NCBI GenBank assembly: GCA_000016765.1
Contig: CP000699.1
Location: 620,001 to 684,000, forward strand
Direction of reading: 5' to 3'
Origin: Rhizorhabdus wittichii RW1
Lineage (GTDB): Bacteria; Pseudomonadota; Alphaproteobacteria; Sphingomonadales; Sphingomonadaceae
Length of the DNA stretch: 64,000 nucleotides
Under the pieces are notes generated by a model. It had not been told where the DNA came from, did no database searches, and saw nothing but the letters and a program-made list of their open reading frames with translations. A program made the position numbers and the translations under genes. Below are positions 24,872-34,976 of this stretch, piece after piece; the stretch's first letter is position 1, and each line of letters starts with the position of its first letter.

Positions 24872-25155
24872 AAACTAGATCCTGACTCCACTAGGGATCG
24901 AACGCATCCTAAACATGTCCTCCCCCTTCTCACAACCATCTTGAGAAGCGATGAAGGCCAAGCGGGTTCCCATCGATATGGGAAGCCGTTTTCCGGGTGC
25001 AACCGGATGGCGCCCCCGCGCCCCGGCCGGATCGCGCGCCGCCGGCCCGCGCCGCGGAAAACCGCGCGACTCGGCCGGCCGCGACGCGCAGGACGCGCCC
25101 TCCCCGATCCGGGAAAGGCGCGTCCCAGGCGTCGGCCATGCCGGGCGCCGGCCGA

Positions 25156-25812
25156 TCAGGCGGCGATCGCCTCGTCGGCGGGGCTCGGACGCTTGTCGAA
25201 CACCTCGTCGATCAGGCCGAAGGCCTTGGCCTCGTCGGCCTCGAGGAACTTGTCGCGGTCCATCGCCGCCTCGATCGCCTCTATCGGCTGCTTGGTGTAC
25301 TTCGCGTAGAGCGAATTGAGCCGGTGGCGCATGCGCAGGATCTCGCGCGCCTGGATCTCGATGTCGGCCGCCATGCCCTGGGCGCCGCCCGACGGCTGGT
25401 GGACCATGATCCGGCTGTTGGTGAGCGCGACGCGCATCCCCGGCTCGCCCGCCGCGAGCAGGAAGCTGCCCATCGACGCCGCCTGGCCGATGCAGACCGT
25501 GCCGACGCGCGGGCGGATATATTGCATCGTGTCGTGGATCGCGAGGCCGGCCGTCACCACGCCGCCCGGCGAGTTGATGTACATGAAGATGTCCTTCTTC
25601 GGATTCTCCGATTCGAGGAACAGCAGCTGGGCGGTGATGAGCGAGGCCATATGGTCCTCGACCTGGCCGGTCACGAAGATGATCCGCTCGCGCAGCAGGC
25701 GCGAATAAATGTCGAAGCTGCGCTCGCCGCGGTTCGACTGCTCGATCACGACGGGGACCAGGGCGCCGGTTTCCGGATTCAGAAACTCACCGGTTTCGAA
25801 GGGATTGTGCAT
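25156..25812 (-). CDS. clpP: ClpP, serine peptidase subunit
   Basis: The 218-residue protein has the catalytic Ser in [14 protein letters not shown] and the His in [13 protein letters not shown], with the Asp in the later helix region, so the triad is complete. An N-terminal propeptide-like stretch precedes [20 protein letters not shown]. It forms the 14-mer chamber used with ClpX or ClpA. The gap to clpX (24872-25155) holds only a weak short ORF; I see no terminator in it. Confidence 0.98.
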   Translation of the reverse strand: MHNPFETGEFLNPETGALVPVVIEQSNRGERSFDIYSRLLRERIIFVTGQVEDHMASLITAQLLFLESENPKKDIFMYINSPGGVVTAGLAIHDTMQYIRPRVGTVCIGQAASMGSFLLAAGEPGMRVALTNSRIMVHQPSGGAQGMAADIEIQAREILRMRHRLNSLYAKYTKQPIEAIEAAMDRDKFLEADEAKAFGLIDEVFDKRPSPADEAIAA

Positions 25813-25940
25813 GGGAAGGTCTGGTCCTTTGCTTTGCCTTGCCCGGCCTACATCGGCCTTTGCCGCGGGGGTTTCAAGGGGGTCCGCGCTGGTTGATCCC
25901 CGCCCTGCCCGTCATGCCGGCGGAGGATCGGAGAAAGCAG

Positions 25941-25970
25941 AAGGGCCGCCGGATCGCTCCGACGGCCCTT
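25941..25970 (-). terminator. Hairpin terminator-like element after tig
   Basis: AAGGGCCGTCGGAGCGATCCGGCGGCCCTT on the minus strand forms a strong stem 26 bp after the tig stop, with a mixed C/T tail (CTGCTTTCT) behind it. It contains the same GGAGCGATCCGGCGGCC core as the clpX terminator. Confidence 0.6.
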
Positions 25971-25995
25971 CGCGAATGGATCGAAGACCGGCCGA

Positions 25996-27651
25996 TTACT
26001 CGGCGGCGGCCTTCTTCTTGGCCGGAGCCTTCTTCGGCGCGGCGGCAGGAGCCTCCTCGGCCTTGGCGGCGGCGGCCTTCTTGGCCGGGGCCTTCTTCGG
26101 CGCCGGAGCGGCCTCGGCGGCTTCCTCGGTCTTCACCGCGGCCTTCTTCTTGGCAGCCGGCTTGTCCTCGGCGGCAGGAGCCTCCTCGGCGGCCGGCTTG
26201 GCAGCGGCCTTCTTCGCGGCCGGCTTCTTGGCCGGAGCGGCATGATCATGGTCGTGGTCGTGATCATGGTGGTCATGACCGCAGCCCGGGCCATGGACAT
26301 GGCCCTTGCCGATCGTGTCGTCGTCGGCCTCGATCGCGGCTTCCAGCTCGTCGCGGGTGACGGTGCGGTCGCTGACCTCGGCCTTGTCGAACAGGAAGTC
26401 GACGACCTTGTCCTCATAGAGCGGCGCGCGGAGCTGCGCCGCGGCCATCGGGTCCTGCTGCAGATACTGGACGAAGCGGTCGCGGTCGGCGGGCTGATAC
26501 TGCATCGCCGCCTGCTGGACGAGGCGCTGCATCTCCTGCGCGCTCACCTCGACGCCGTTCTGCTGGCCGATCTCGGACAGCAGCAGGCCCAGGCGGACGC
26601 GGCGCTCGGCGATCGCGCGATAATCGTCGCGGTCCTTCTCCATCTCGGCGCGGGCGGCCTCGGGGTCCTCCTCGTGGGTCGCCTCATGCTCGAGCTGCGC
26701 CCAGATCTGGCCGAACTCGGCCTCGACCATCGACGGCGGGACCGGGAAGTCGTGGCCGGCGGCGAGCTGGTCGAGCAGCTTGCGCTTCATATGGGTGCGG
26801 GTCAGGCCGTTGAGCTCCTGCTCGACCTGGCCCTTGATCAGCTCGCGAAGCTGGTCGAGGCCCTGCAGGCCCAGCGACTGCGCGAACTCGTCGTCGACCT
26901 TGGTCTCGCCGGGGACGCGGACGTCGGTGGCGGTGACTTCGAAGACGGCGGCCTTACCGGCCAGCGACTTCTCGCCATAATCCTTCGGGAAGGTGACGTT
27001 CAGGCTGCGCGATTCGCCCTTCTTGATGCCTTCGAGCTGGTCCTCGAAACCGGGGATCAGGCGGCCCGAGCCAAGCTCGACCGACATGCCGGTGCCGGTG
27101 CCGCCCTCGAAGGCGACGCCGTCGACGCTGCCGGCGAAATCGAGCACGACGAGGTCGCCCTCGACCGCGGGGTGGCCGTCCTTGGCGTCGTCATAGCGCT
27201 TCTGCTGGTCGGCGATGCGCTTGATCTGCGCGTCGATCTCGTCGGTCGGGGCCTCGACGCTCAGGCGCTCCAGCTTGAGGCCTTCGATCGCGGGCGGCGG
27301 CACGTCGGGGAGCACTTCGAGCTCGACCTTGAGCGCCACGTCCTTGCCGGGCTCATAGTCGCCGCCGACCAGCTCGACCGAGGGCTGCATCGCGGGACGC
27401 AGCTTCTGCTCGGCGAGGAGCTGCTGGACGCCGTCCTGCACGGTCTTGTTGAGCACGTCCTGCTCGATCGCCGGGCCATGCATCTTCTTGATCAGGTTGG
27501 CGGGCACCTTGCCGGGGCGGAAGCCGGGCATGCGGACCTGCGGCGCGATCGACTTGATCTCGGCCTCGACGCGCTGGGCGACATCATTGGCGGGGATCGT
27601 CACCGTATAGGCGCGCTTGAGGCCCTCGTTCAGCGTTTCGACAGTCTGCAT
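25996..27651 (-). CDS. tig: Trigger factor with His-rich and Lys/Ala-rich C-terminal extension
   Basis: Trigger factor binds the ribosome and folds nascent chains. The 551-residue protein (E. coli: 432) has the ribosome-binding domain (MQTVETLNEG at the start), an FKBP-like domain (DLVVLDFAGSVDG, GFEDQLEGIKKGE) and the C-terminal chaperone arms. A 101-residue tail (451-551) follows. It starts with nine His and one Cys in twenty residues (HVHGPGCGHDHHDHDHDHDH) and goes on as a repeated KK-A-P, histone-H1-like tract. Start ATG 27651 fits the family N-terminus; a 9-bp longer start is possible. It is next to clpP-clpX on the same strand, the classic tig-clpP-clpX order. Confidence 0.96.
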   Translation of the reverse strand: MQTVETLNEGLKRAYTVTIPANDVAQRVEAEIKSIAPQVRMPGFRPGKVPANLIKKMHGPAIEQDVLNKTVQDGVQQLLAEQKLRPAMQPSVELVGGDYEPGKDVALKVELEVLPDVPPPAIEGLKLERLSVEAPTDEIDAQIKRIADQQKRYDDAKDGHPAVEGDLVVLDFAGSVDGVAFEGGTGTGMSVELGSGRLIPGFEDQLEGIKKGESRSLNVTFPKDYGEKSLAGKAAVFEVTATDVRVPGETKVDDEFAQSLGLQGLDQLRELIKGQVEQELNGLTRTHMKRKLLDQLAAGHDFPVPPSMVEAEFGQIWAQLEHEATHEEDPEAARAEMEKDRDDYRAIAERRVRLGLLLSEIGQQNGVEVSAQEMQRLVQQAAMQYQPADRDRFVQYLQQDPMAAAQLRAPLYEDKVVDFLFDKAEVSDRTVTRDELEAAIEADDDTIGKGHVHGPGCGHDHHDHDHDHDHAAPAKKPAAKKAAAKPAAEEAPAAEDKPAAKKKAAVKTEEAAEAAPAPKKAPAKKAAAAKAEEAPAAAPKKAPAKKKAAAE

Positions 27652-27720
27652 GGGTCGCATCCAACCTCTATCTCGAGAAAATCTGTGTCGGTCCCGCTTC
27701 GCGCTGCTGGATGGCGAAGC

Positions 27721-27805
27721 TGGTGCGGGCGAAGGGACTCGAACCCCCACATCTTGCGATACTGGAACCTAAATCCAGCGCGTCTACCAGTTCCGCCACG
27801 CCCGC
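27721..27805 (-). tRNA. tRNA-Leu (UAG anticodon)
   Basis: The minus strand reads as a class II tRNA of 85 nt including an encoded CCA. The acceptor stem is GCGGGCG/CGCCCGC, the anticodon stem-loop is CTGGA-TTTAGGT-TCCAG with anticodon TAG (UAG), a short variable arm follows, and the T loop carries GTTCGAG. Leucine identity is given by the anticodon and the long variable arm. It lies 70 bp upstream of tig on the same strand. Confidence 0.93.
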
Positions 27806-28126
27806 AAATAAGGACCGCCGGTCGGCGCGCTCTATAGCAACATGGCGGGCCAGTACAACCCGGCCGTGCGACAAGCGAAAAAGACGGGCTTAATGTATAG
27901 ACAAAAGCCTATCCGGGGCTGCGCTTTCCAGGGTCCAGACTTTAGATTCTCTCCGAAAGTGATCGAATCCTACGGATTTCCCGATCTTTCCGTCATTCCC
28001 GCGAAAGCGGGAATCCACGGTCACGGCACGTCCAACCTCTTGCGGGCCGCCGTCCATGGATTCCCGCTTTCGCGGGAATGACGATGGGGAGGCGGGAGAC
28101 GTGCATCAAATTGACCCGGAACGAGT
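27806..28126. other. Gene-free region with a family B repeat
   Basis: I see no gene in this stretch between tRNA-Leu and the 1046-residue ORF. It holds the repeat at 27991-28083; the rest has a lower GC content near 27870-27990 but no clear ORF with an RBS. Confidence 0.6.
27991..28083. repeat. REP-like doublet, family B, copy 1
   Basis: Terminal hairpins CGTCATTCCCGCGAAAGCGGGAATCC and its mirror image GGATTCCCGCTTTCGCGGGAATGACG flank a 40-bp core. The second copy at 51574-51666 is in inverted orientation and shares the core (GTCACGG, CTCTTGCGGGCCGCCGTCCATGG). Confidence 0.82.
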
Positions 28127-31100
28127 CTAGCTCTGGACCGGCCGCGCCGGATTGTTCGACGCCTGGAGATAGACGAACCAGCCCTCCCCGGCGCGCTCGC
28201 CCTTGGCCAGCTCCTCGGCCTTCTTCTGCTCGCGCCAGCGGTTGGCGATCGCCTGCGCGGCGACGAGGTCCTCGCCCGACTGGCCGAGCAGGTAGCGGAG
28301 CAGCGACGGTCCGGCGATCAGCTGATCCATCGCCTGTCCGTCGCGGGTGACCGAGCGGCCATGGTCGTCGAACCGGTCCCAGCCCGGCGCCCGCCCCCAC
28401 AGCCGTTCGAGATCGGCATAGCCGTGCGGCAGGCGGGCGACCTCGCCGCCGGCCGCGGCGATATGATCGGGGCCCCAGATGCCCTGCATATAGGGGACAT
28501 GGTCGAGCGGCGGCAGGGTCGCGCCCCCGACGATCCGGCCGACGATCCGCTTGCGGTGCATCGCGATCAGCCAGTCGAGCACTGCCCCCGCCCTGGGTGA
28601 CGCCGCGCGCAGGGCCGCGTTGAAGCCGAGTTTCTCGCCCGTGGCCAATGCGCTCAGCCAGTAGCCGATGCTGAATTCATGCTGGTAGACTCCCCACCCG
28701 CCCTTGGCGACCACCCCAAAGTGGCGCGCGGCGGCATAGACGGCGTGGGTGAGGTTCAGTTGCCCGCCCGGCATCAGGTTGGCGGGCGGGTTCAGGAAGC
28801 CGGGCGTCGCGGCGTAATGCCGGTCGTGGAACAGCTCGAAGTCGAAGACGACGAAGTCGAGCACCTCGCGCCGGCTGTAGAGCCGCTGCGACGTCGCGCT
28901 CGCCGTCTTCCAGGCGAGCGCCGCGTGCAGGAAGGCCCAGGCCCCCTCGCGCGCGGCCCACAGGTCGAGCGCGGCGTCGCCGATGATGTCGTTCGAATAG
29001 AGCCGGTTCTGGTCCCAGAAGCGATGGCCGAGAAAGGCGAATTCGGGTGTGCGGAACAGCAGGCTGCCCCAGCCCGGAAACTGGTGCCCGTGCAGCTTGT
29101 CGATCTGGAAGGTGCCGAAATAGGGCCGCTCTGGCGCGTCGCCGGCATAGGGCACCGCCACCCGCAGCGGATTGGTGCCGCGCACCCAGGCATAGGTGCG
29201 GCCGCCCTGCTGATACCAGGCCTGCGCCGGCGGCAGCGCCATGTTGCCGGGGCCGTAATAATGGTTGCGCGCCGCGACGGGCCGCTGCGGCGCGCCCTTG
29301 AAGACGGGCCGGTTGCGCCCCTTCTCGAAGGCGTGGACCGGATCGGAGACATAGCCGGTCAGATAGTCGAGGGCGATGGCGCGCCACGGCGTGCCGTCGT
29401 GCGGCCGCGCGCCGTCGGGCAGGTTCATGTGCCAGACGACGGGCTCGGGGATGGTCTGGCGATCGTCGCGCATGCCGCCCGATCCGGTGATCGGCGAGCG
29501 GCCCTGGACGTTGAACGGCGTATATTCGAGCCACAGCGCCGCATTGGCCGCCATCGAATTGGCCGAATAGAGCAGCGCGCCATAGGGATCGCGGGTGCGC
29601 CCGGCCCGGTCGACCATCGTCCGATAGTCGCTCTGCTTCCACGGCATGACGCGGACATTGCCGAAGCCGTTCGCCTGCCCCTCATTGCCCGCGCCGCCGC
29701 CGAAGACGCGCAGGTCGTAGCCGTTGACCGAATAGTCGAGGTGGCAGCCGAACGGCACGCTCAGGTCGAACAGCGGCACCGTTCGGCGGATGCCGGCCTG
29801 GTCGTGGTTGCCGGGATCGCGGTTGCGCCAGATGATGCCCGAGCGGACCGTGCCGTGCGGATACCAGCGATGCTCGCGGCTGGTGACCGCGCAGCCGCGC
29901 CCGTCGAACGGCCCCTGGAAATGGGCCGGGACGTCGGCGCCGTTGAGCGGGCCGCCGTCGGGCCGCTCGACGGTCGCGAGCAGCCGGTCCTCGCGGTCGT
30001 AGATCAGCCATTTGTGCGGGACCATATAGGCGTTGCGGCCGCTCGGATCGCCGAACGGATTGTCGGGCATGACGCTCGCGTCCCAGTCATAGCCGAACTG
30101 GAACTGGACATAGTCGCCCGCGCGGATCGCCTCGCAGCGATAGGCGATGCCGTCGATCACGGGAACGGGCCCCCGCGGCAGGCATTCGATCCAGGCCGGC
30201 TGCGCGGCGCCCAGCCAGGCGTCCTCGAAACGGCAGTTCTGCACCGCCGGCCGGGCCATAACCAGTTCGTTCGGGTGCGGCACGCCCGTCCCGCTCGACC
30301 AGTCGACCAGCACCGCCTTCCAGGGCTGGCCCGGCGGCACGTCGAGCGGGCCGATGGTGACGTCGAGCGTGCCGACCGATCCGTCCGGCCCGCGCCACGC
30401 CAGCGTCCGCGCCGGTTGCGGCGCCGCCACGGCGCGCGCGTCGACGACGAGGCGCGGCAGGTCGGCGCCCGCGACCATGCCGTCCGCGACCGGAGAATAG
30501 CTCTCCTTCACCACCGGCCGGTCGAAGCCGATCGCGACCTCACGGACGAGCAGCCCGTCGATCGCCTGCCGCAGATTGCCGAGCGCGGCGTTGACCGAGA
30601 AGCCCATCTCGGGCGTGATCCGGGGCTTGAACGGCGTCCGGAACGGTCCGCCCGCCGGCTTGCCGTCGATCAGGAAGGCGAGCGTCCCGCCCGCCCCCGC
30701 CGGATCGTCGCGCCATTCGACCTCCAGCAGCTGCTCGACGCCGGGGGTGCGGTCGACCGTGCTGGCGAACCCGGCCTGGGTCCGATCGCCACGCCCGATC
30801 ACGCATTCGAGCCGGTTGCTGCCATAGCGGGTCATCAGTGCGATCGTGCCGACCGTCCAGCCCGTCAGGTAGAAGAGCAGCGCCCCGTCCGCGCGCGGCG
30901 GCACGATCCCCCGGAACGAACAGCGCAGCCGCCGGGGCGTCTGGGTCCGCAGCGGATCGGCGCTGGTGCCGAAATCGATGCCGAGCGCCTGCGACTGGAG
31001 GTAGCTGCTCCTGTCGAGCAGCACGCCCTTCCCGGTCGGCTTGCCGGGCCCGGCGACGGCGAGGCTGATCCGGCCGGCCAGCCCGTCGCCCTCGCTCGTC

Positions 31101-31267
31101 GCGGTGGTGGCTTGCGGCGGAAAGCGCCAGACGGCGCCGGTCGGCCGATACTCGACGGCTTCGACCCGCCGCGCGATCGCCAGCCCCGACGGTACCGAGA
31201 AACGATACTCGCCCTCGCCCGCCGGCAGGTTGAGCGGAACGATGCTGCCGGGATCGCCGTAGATCAT
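28127..31267 (-). CDS. Large hypothetical protein (1046 residues), LamG/concanavalin-like N-terminal part
   Basis: I do not recognise this gene. It has no signal peptide or membrane helix. Residues about 70-250 look like a concanavalin/LamG-type beta-sandwich region (YLQSQALGIDFGTSADPLRT, then FYLTGWTVGTIALMTRYG and KPAGGPFRTPF). The C-terminal half has many aromatic residues and helices with FFE/FDHR-type clusters (FDFELFHDRHYAATPGF). Codon usage and GC content match neighbours. It stands alone between tRNA-Leu/tig and gatB, and no secretion or phage gene adjoins it. The alternative is a carbohydrate-active or structural protein of unknown kind. Confidence 0.72.
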   Translation of the reverse strand: MIYGDPGSIVPLNLPAGEGEYRFSVPSGLAIARRVEAVEYRPTGAVWRFPPQATTATSEGDGLAGRISLAVAGPGKPTGKGVLLDRSSYLQSQALGIDFGTSADPLRTQTPRRLRCSFRGIVPPRADGALLFYLTGWTVGTIALMTRYGSNRLECVIGRGDRTQAGFASTVDRTPGVEQLLEVEWRDDPAGAGGTLAFLIDGKPAGGPFRTPFKPRITPEMGFSVNAALGNLRQAIDGLLVREVAIGFDRPVVKESYSPVADGMVAGADLPRLVVDARAVAAPQPARTLAWRGPDGSVGTLDVTIGPLDVPPGQPWKAVLVDWSSGTGVPHPNELVMARPAVQNCRFEDAWLGAAQPAWIECLPRGPVPVIDGIAYRCEAIRAGDYVQFQFGYDWDASVMPDNPFGDPSGRNAYMVPHKWLIYDREDRLLATVERPDGGPLNGADVPAHFQGPFDGRGCAVTSREHRWYPHGTVRSGIIWRNRDPGNHDQAGIRRTVPLFDLSVPFGCHLDYSVNGYDLRVFGGGAGNEGQANGFGNVRVMPWKQSDYRTMVDRAGRTRDPYGALLYSANSMAANAALWLEYTPFNVQGRSPITGSGGMRDDRQTIPEPVVWHMNLPDGARPHDGTPWRAIALDYLTGYVSDPVHAFEKGRNRPVFKGAPQRPVAARNHYYGPGNMALPPAQAWYQQGGRTYAWVRGTNPLRVAVPYAGDAPERPYFGTFQIDKLHGHQFPGWGSLLFRTPEFAFLGHRFWDQNRLYSNDIIGDAALDLWAAREGAWAFLHAALAWKTASATSQRLYSRREVLDFVVFDFELFHDRHYAATPGFLNPPANLMPGGQLNLTHAVYAAARHFGVVAKGGWGVYQHEFSIGYWLSALATGEKLGFNAALRAASPRAGAVLDWLIAMHRKRIVGRIVGGATLPPLDHVPYMQGIWGPDHIAAAGGEVARLPHGYADLERLWGRAPGWDRFDDHGRSVTRDGQAMDQLIAGPSLLRYLLGQSGEDLVAAQAIANRWREQKKAEELAKGERAGEGWFVYLQASNNPARPVQS

Positions 31268-31313
31268 GGCCTCGGCATAGCCGACTGTCCCCTTGGCGTC
31301 CCACCCAATTCAC

Positions 31314-31409
31314 GTCACCCCAGCGAAGGCTGGGGTCCATGTCTCTCTTCAGCCAGATGGCATCTGAGAAGGAAACAGACATGGATGCCTGCCTTCGCAG
31401 GCATGACGA
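31314..31409. repeat. REP-like doublet, family A, copy 1
   Basis: The element opens CGTCACCCCAGCGAAGGCTGGGGTCC and ends CTTCGCAGGCATGACG, with a conserved GATGGCATCTGAGAAGG core. Two other copies in the same orientation lie at 49909-50006 and 53403-53499. Confidence 0.8.
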
Positions 31410-31437
31410 AGAAAGTTTGTTGGCTCGACGGCGAAGG

Positions 31438-32922
31438 TCAGCCCAACGTCTTCTTGAGCAGCTCGTTGACGACGCCGGGATTGGCCTTGCCGCCCATCGC
31501 CTTCATCGTCTGGCCGACGAAGAAGCCGAACAGCTTGTCCTTGCCGCCGCGATATTCGGCGACCTTGTCGGCGTTGGCGGCCATCACCTCGGCGATCACC
31601 GCCTCGATCGCGCCGGTGTCGCTGGTCTGCTTGAGGCCGCGTTCCTCGACGATCCTGGCGGGATCGTCGCCGGTCTCCAGCATGATCTCGAACACCTGCT
31701 TGGCCAGCGTGCCCGACAACGTTCCGTCGGCGACCAGCGCGAGCAGCTCTGCGCCCTGCCTGGGGCTGACCGGGCTCTCGTCGATCGCCTTGCCAAGCCG
31801 GTTGAGCGCGCCGAACAGGTCGGAGATCAGCCAGTTGGACGCGGCGCGGGCCACCTCCGCGCCGGGCTTGCCGGCCGCGTCGAGCAGCGCCTCGAACCAG
31901 CGCGCCGTCTCGACGTCCGAGGTCAGCACCGCGGCGTTATACGCGGGGAGCCCCAGCTCGCCTTCATAGCGGGCGCGCTTAGCGTCGGGCAGCTCGGGCA
32001 GCTCGGCGCGGCACTGCGCGACGAATTCCTCGCTCAGCTCGAGCGGCAGCAGATCGGGATCGGGGAAATAGCGATAGTCGTGCGCATCCTCCTTGGAGCG
32101 CATCGACCGCGTCTCGTTCCGGTCGGGATCGTAGAGCCGCGTCTCCTGGACGATCTTGCCGCCGCCTTCGATCACGTCGACCTGGCGGTTCGCCTCGCTC
32201 TCGATCGCGGCCATCACGAAGCGGATCGAGTTGACGTTCTTCGTCTCGGTCCGGGTGCCGAACGGATCGCCGGCCTTGCGCACCGAGACGTTGACGTCGG
32301 CGCGCATCGAGCCTTCTTCCATATTGCCGTCGCACGAACCGACATAGCGGAGGATCGATCGCAGCTTCCGGAGATAAGCTCCTGCTTCGGAAGGAGAGCG
32401 CATGTCGGGCTTCGACACGATCTCCATCAGCGCGACGCCCGATCGGTTGAGGTCGACATAGGAGCGGGTCGGATGCTGGTCGTGCATCAGCTTGCCCGCG
32501 TCCTGCTCGACATGGAGCCGCTCGACGCCGATCGTCCTGGCCTCGGCGATGCCGGCCTTCTCGTCGGCGTCGATCGTGATCGTGCCCTCGCCCACCAGCG
32601 GGTGGTAGAGCTGCGAGATCTGATAGCCCTGAGGCAGATCGGCGTAGAAGTAGTTCTTGCGGTCGAAGCGCGACCAGCGGTTGATCTCCGCGCCCAGCGC
32701 CATGCCGGTCTTGACCGCCTGGCGGATGCACTCCTCGTTCGGGACGGGGAGCATGCCCGGCATCGCCGCGTCGACCAGCGACACGCTCTGGTTCGGCTCG
32801 GCCCCGAACGCCGCCGAGGCGCCCGAGAAGAGCTTGGCGTTGGAGACGACCTGCGCATGGACCTCGAGGCCGATCACGACCTCCCATTCGCCGGTGGCGC
32901 CCTGGATACGATAGCTGCTCAT
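31438..32922 (-). CDS. gatB: Asp-tRNA(Asn)/Glu-tRNA(Gln) amidotransferase subunit B
   Basis: GatB is the tRNA-binding and kinase subunit of the GatCAB complex, which turns mis-charged Glu-tRNA(Gln) or Asp-tRNA(Asn) into the correct form. The 494-residue protein starts at ATG 32922 and shows [13 protein letters not shown] at the N-terminus, the metal/ATP region [20 protein letters not shown] and a C-terminal YqeY-like tail. The ATG overlaps gatA's TGA by four bases (ATGA), so translation is coupled; the longer start with MGEM is rejected. Confidence 0.97.
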   Translation of the reverse strand: MSSYRIQGATGEWEVVIGLEVHAQVVSNAKLFSGASAAFGAEPNQSVSLVDAAMPGMLPVPNEECIRQAVKTGMALGAEINRWSRFDRKNYFYADLPQGYQISQLYHPLVGEGTITIDADEKAGIAEARTIGVERLHVEQDAGKLMHDQHPTRSYVDLNRSGVALMEIVSKPDMRSPSEAGAYLRKLRSILRYVGSCDGNMEEGSMRADVNVSVRKAGDPFGTRTETKNVNSIRFVMAAIESEANRQVDVIEGGGKIVQETRLYDPDRNETRSMRSKEDAHDYRYFPDPDLLPLELSEEFVAQCRAELPELPDAKRARYEGELGLPAYNAAVLTSDVETARWFEALLDAAGKPGAEVARAASNWLISDLFGALNRLGKAIDESPVSPRQGAELLALVADGTLSGTLAKQVFEIMLETGDDPARIVEERGLKQTSDTGAIEAVIAEVMAANADKVAEYRGGKDKLFGFFVGQTMKAMGGKANPGVVNELLKKTLG

Positions 32923-34406
32923 TTCGCCCACCAGTTCTGCGGCTTGGCGGTGAAGCCGGCGCGCTGTTCGATCGCGAGGCCGGCGTTGAGGACGCCCTGC
33001 TCGTCGAGCGGGCGGCCGATGATCTGGAGGCCCAGCGGCAGGCCCTGCCCGTCGAGGCCCGCCGGCACCGACATGGCGGGGACGCCCGCGAGGCTGGCCG
33101 GGACGGTGAAGACGTCGTTGAGGTACATCTCCAGCGGATCGGCGCTCTTCTCGCCCAGCGCGAAGGCGGCGGACGGCGCGGTCGGCGTCAGCAGCACGTC
33201 GACCTGCCGGAACGCCTCCTCGAAGTCGCGGGCGATCAGCGCGCGGACCTTCTGCGCCTTGGTGTAATAGGCGTCGTAATAGCCCGCCGACAGCACATAG
33301 GTGCCGATCAGGATGCGGCGCTTGACCTCGGGCCCGAAGCCGGCGGCGCGGGTCGCGGCGTACATCTCCTGGAGATTGGCGCCCTCGGGCAGGTCGCGCA
33401 GGCCGTAGCGCACGCCGTCATAGCGGGCGAGGTTCGACGACGCCTCGGCGGGCGCGATGATATAGTAGGTCGGCAGCGCATAGCGGGTGTGCGGCAGCGA
33501 CACGTCGACGATCTCGGCGCCCGCGTCGCGGAGCCATTCGATGCCCTGCCGCCACAGCGCGTCGATCTCGGCGGGCATGTTGTCGACCCGATATTCCTTG
33601 GGAATACCGACCTTCTTACCCTTGAGATCGCTCGATAAATTCGCTTCCCACTTCGGAACCGCAACGTCGAGCGAGGTCGAGTCCTTCGGGTCGAAGCCCG
33701 ACATCGCCTCGAGCAGGATCGCGCTGTCGCGGACGTCCTGCGCCATCGCGCCCGCCTGGTCGAGCGACGAGGCGAAGGCGACGATGCCGAAGCGCGAGCA
33801 GCGGCCATAGGTCGGCTTGATCCCGGCGATGCCGGTGAAGGCGGCCGGCTGGCGGATCGAGCCGCCGGTGTCGGTGCCGGTCGCCGCCGGCACGATCCGC
33901 GCCGCGATCGCCGACGAGGAGCCGCCCGACGAGCCGCCCGGCGCCAGCGGGGCGTTGCCGCCGTCGTTGCGCCGCCACGGCGAGACGACGTTGCCATAGG
34001 CGCTGGTCTCGTTCGACGAGCCCATCGCGAACTGGTCGAGGTTGAGCTTGCCGAGCATGCCCGCGCCCGCCGCGAACAGCTTGCCGGTCACGGTCGATTC
34101 ATAGGTCGGCGTGAAGCCGCCCAGCATGTGGCTGGCCGCCGTGGTCTGGTGGCCGGCGGTGCAGAACAGGTCCTTGATGCCGAGCGGAACGCCCGACAGC
34201 GGCAGCAGCTCGCCCGCCGCGCGCGCCCTGTCGGCCGCCTCGGCCGCCGCGGTCGCGTGATCGGGGGTCTCGATGATGAAGGCGTTGAGCGCCTTGGCGC
34301 CGGCGACGGCGCCATTGAAGGCGTCGGCGATCTCGCGCGCCGAGAAGTCGCCGGCGCGGAAGCCGTCGCGCAGGCCCGCAAGGCCCAGGTCGGTGATAGC
34401 CGTCAT
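32919..34406 (-). CDS. gatA: Asp-tRNA(Asn)/Glu-tRNA(Gln) amidotransferase subunit A
   Basis: GatA is the amidase subunit that draws ammonia from glutamine. The 495-residue protein carries the amidase-signature triad: Lys in [11 protein letters not shown], the cis-Ser in the [13 protein letters not shown] segment, and the nucleophilic Ser in [11 protein letters not shown]. Its stop overlaps the gatB start by four bases and its start overlaps the gatC stop (TAATG), giving a coupled gatC-gatA-gatB operon. Confidence 0.98.
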   Translation of the reverse strand: MTAITDLGLAGLRDGFRAGDFSAREIADAFNGAVAGAKALNAFIIETPDHATAAAEAADRARAAGELLPLSGVPLGIKDLFCTAGHQTTAASHMLGGFTPTYESTVTGKLFAAGAGMLGKLNLDQFAMGSSNETSAYGNVVSPWRRNDGGNAPLAPGGSSGGSSSAIAARIVPAATGTDTGGSIRQPAAFTGIAGIKPTYGRCSRFGIVAFASSLDQAGAMAQDVRDSAILLEAMSGFDPKDSTSLDVAVPKWEANLSSDLKGKKVGIPKEYRVDNMPAEIDALWRQGIEWLRDAGAEIVDVSLPHTRYALPTYYIIAPAEASSNLARYDGVRYGLRDLPEGANLQEMYAATRAAGFGPEVKRRILIGTYVLSAGYYDAYYTKAQKVRALIARDFEEAFRQVDVLLTPTAPSAAFALGEKSADPLEMYLNDVFTVPASLAGVPAMSVPAGLDGQGLPLGLQIIGRPLDEQGVLNAGLAIEQRAGFTAKPQNWWAK

Positions 34407-34693
34407 TATTCGATCACCTTCGGCACCGCGAAGAAGCCATGTTCGGCCTGCGGCGCATTGGCCAGCACCTTGTCGCGGATATTGCCGTCGGTGACGACGT
34501 CATCGCGCAGGCGCTGGTGGTTCGGGATCACGGCGGCGAGCGGCGCGACACCATCGGTATCGACCTCGCCGAGCTGCTCGATCCAGCCCAGGATGTTGTT
34601 GAGTTCGGGGACCATCGCCTCGACATCGCCGTCGGTGACGGCAATGCGCGCGAGGCTCGCGATCTTGCGGACGGTTGCGGCATCGACTGACAT
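34406..34693 (-). CDS. gatC: Asp-tRNA(Asn)/Glu-tRNA(Gln) amidotransferase subunit C
   Basis: GatC stabilises GatA and links it to GatB. The 95-residue protein starts [19 protein letters not shown], has [19 protein letters not shown] and ends with FFAVPKVIE, the family pattern. The longer upstream reading in the same frame passes through a family D repeat and is rejected. It heads the gatCAB operon; the overlap with gatA is one base. Confidence 0.95.
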   Translation of the reverse strand: MSVDAATVRKIASLARIAVTDGDVEAMVPELNNILGWIEQLGEVDTDGVAPLAAVIPNHQRLRDDVVTDGNIRDKVLANAPQAEHGFFAVPKVIE

Positions 34694-34742
34694 GGCCGCG
34701 CCGCTACCATCGGGGCGACGCGGCGGCAATGCCTTACTAGCT

Positions 34743-34881
34743 CCCCTCCCTGCCGAGGGAGGGGTTGGGGGTGGGTCGCGAGCGAAGCGAGCGCTCCGCG
34801 GTCCTCGACCAACTTCGCCGAGGGGCATCGAGCCCCTCGGCTCCGTAACCCACCCCTAGCCCCTCCCTGGCAGGGAGGGGG
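34743..34881. repeat. Dispersed palindromic repeat, family D, copy 2
   Basis: The element is bounded by CCCCTCCCT-gccg-AGGGAGGGG and CCCCTCCCTggcAGGGAGGGG hairpins, with an inner GAGGGGC/GCCCCTC palindrome. It is in reverse orientation to the copy at 88-230. It fills the divergent region between gatC and the DUF3089 gene. Confidence 0.78.
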
Positions 34882-34976
34882 ATTATGCGGGTTGGCATTG
34901 GACGCACGCACGATTGCCCGCTACGCACTTGCGCGACCGCATCGTTCATGTTGCACTGCACCATCGGAGCCCGCCG

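Noticed and set aside
24930-25139. 69-codon minus ORF between clpP and clpX
   Set aside because: No SD and a low-complexity Gly/Arg product.
28127-31267. Prophage or GTA tail protein interpretation
   Set aside because: No phage or GTA genes flank it and no tail-protein motif is recognised.
28679-31969. 1096-codon plus-strand ORF opposite the large hypothetical protein
   Set aside because: Residue composition is shadow-like. The minus-strand reading has normal composition, so it was kept.
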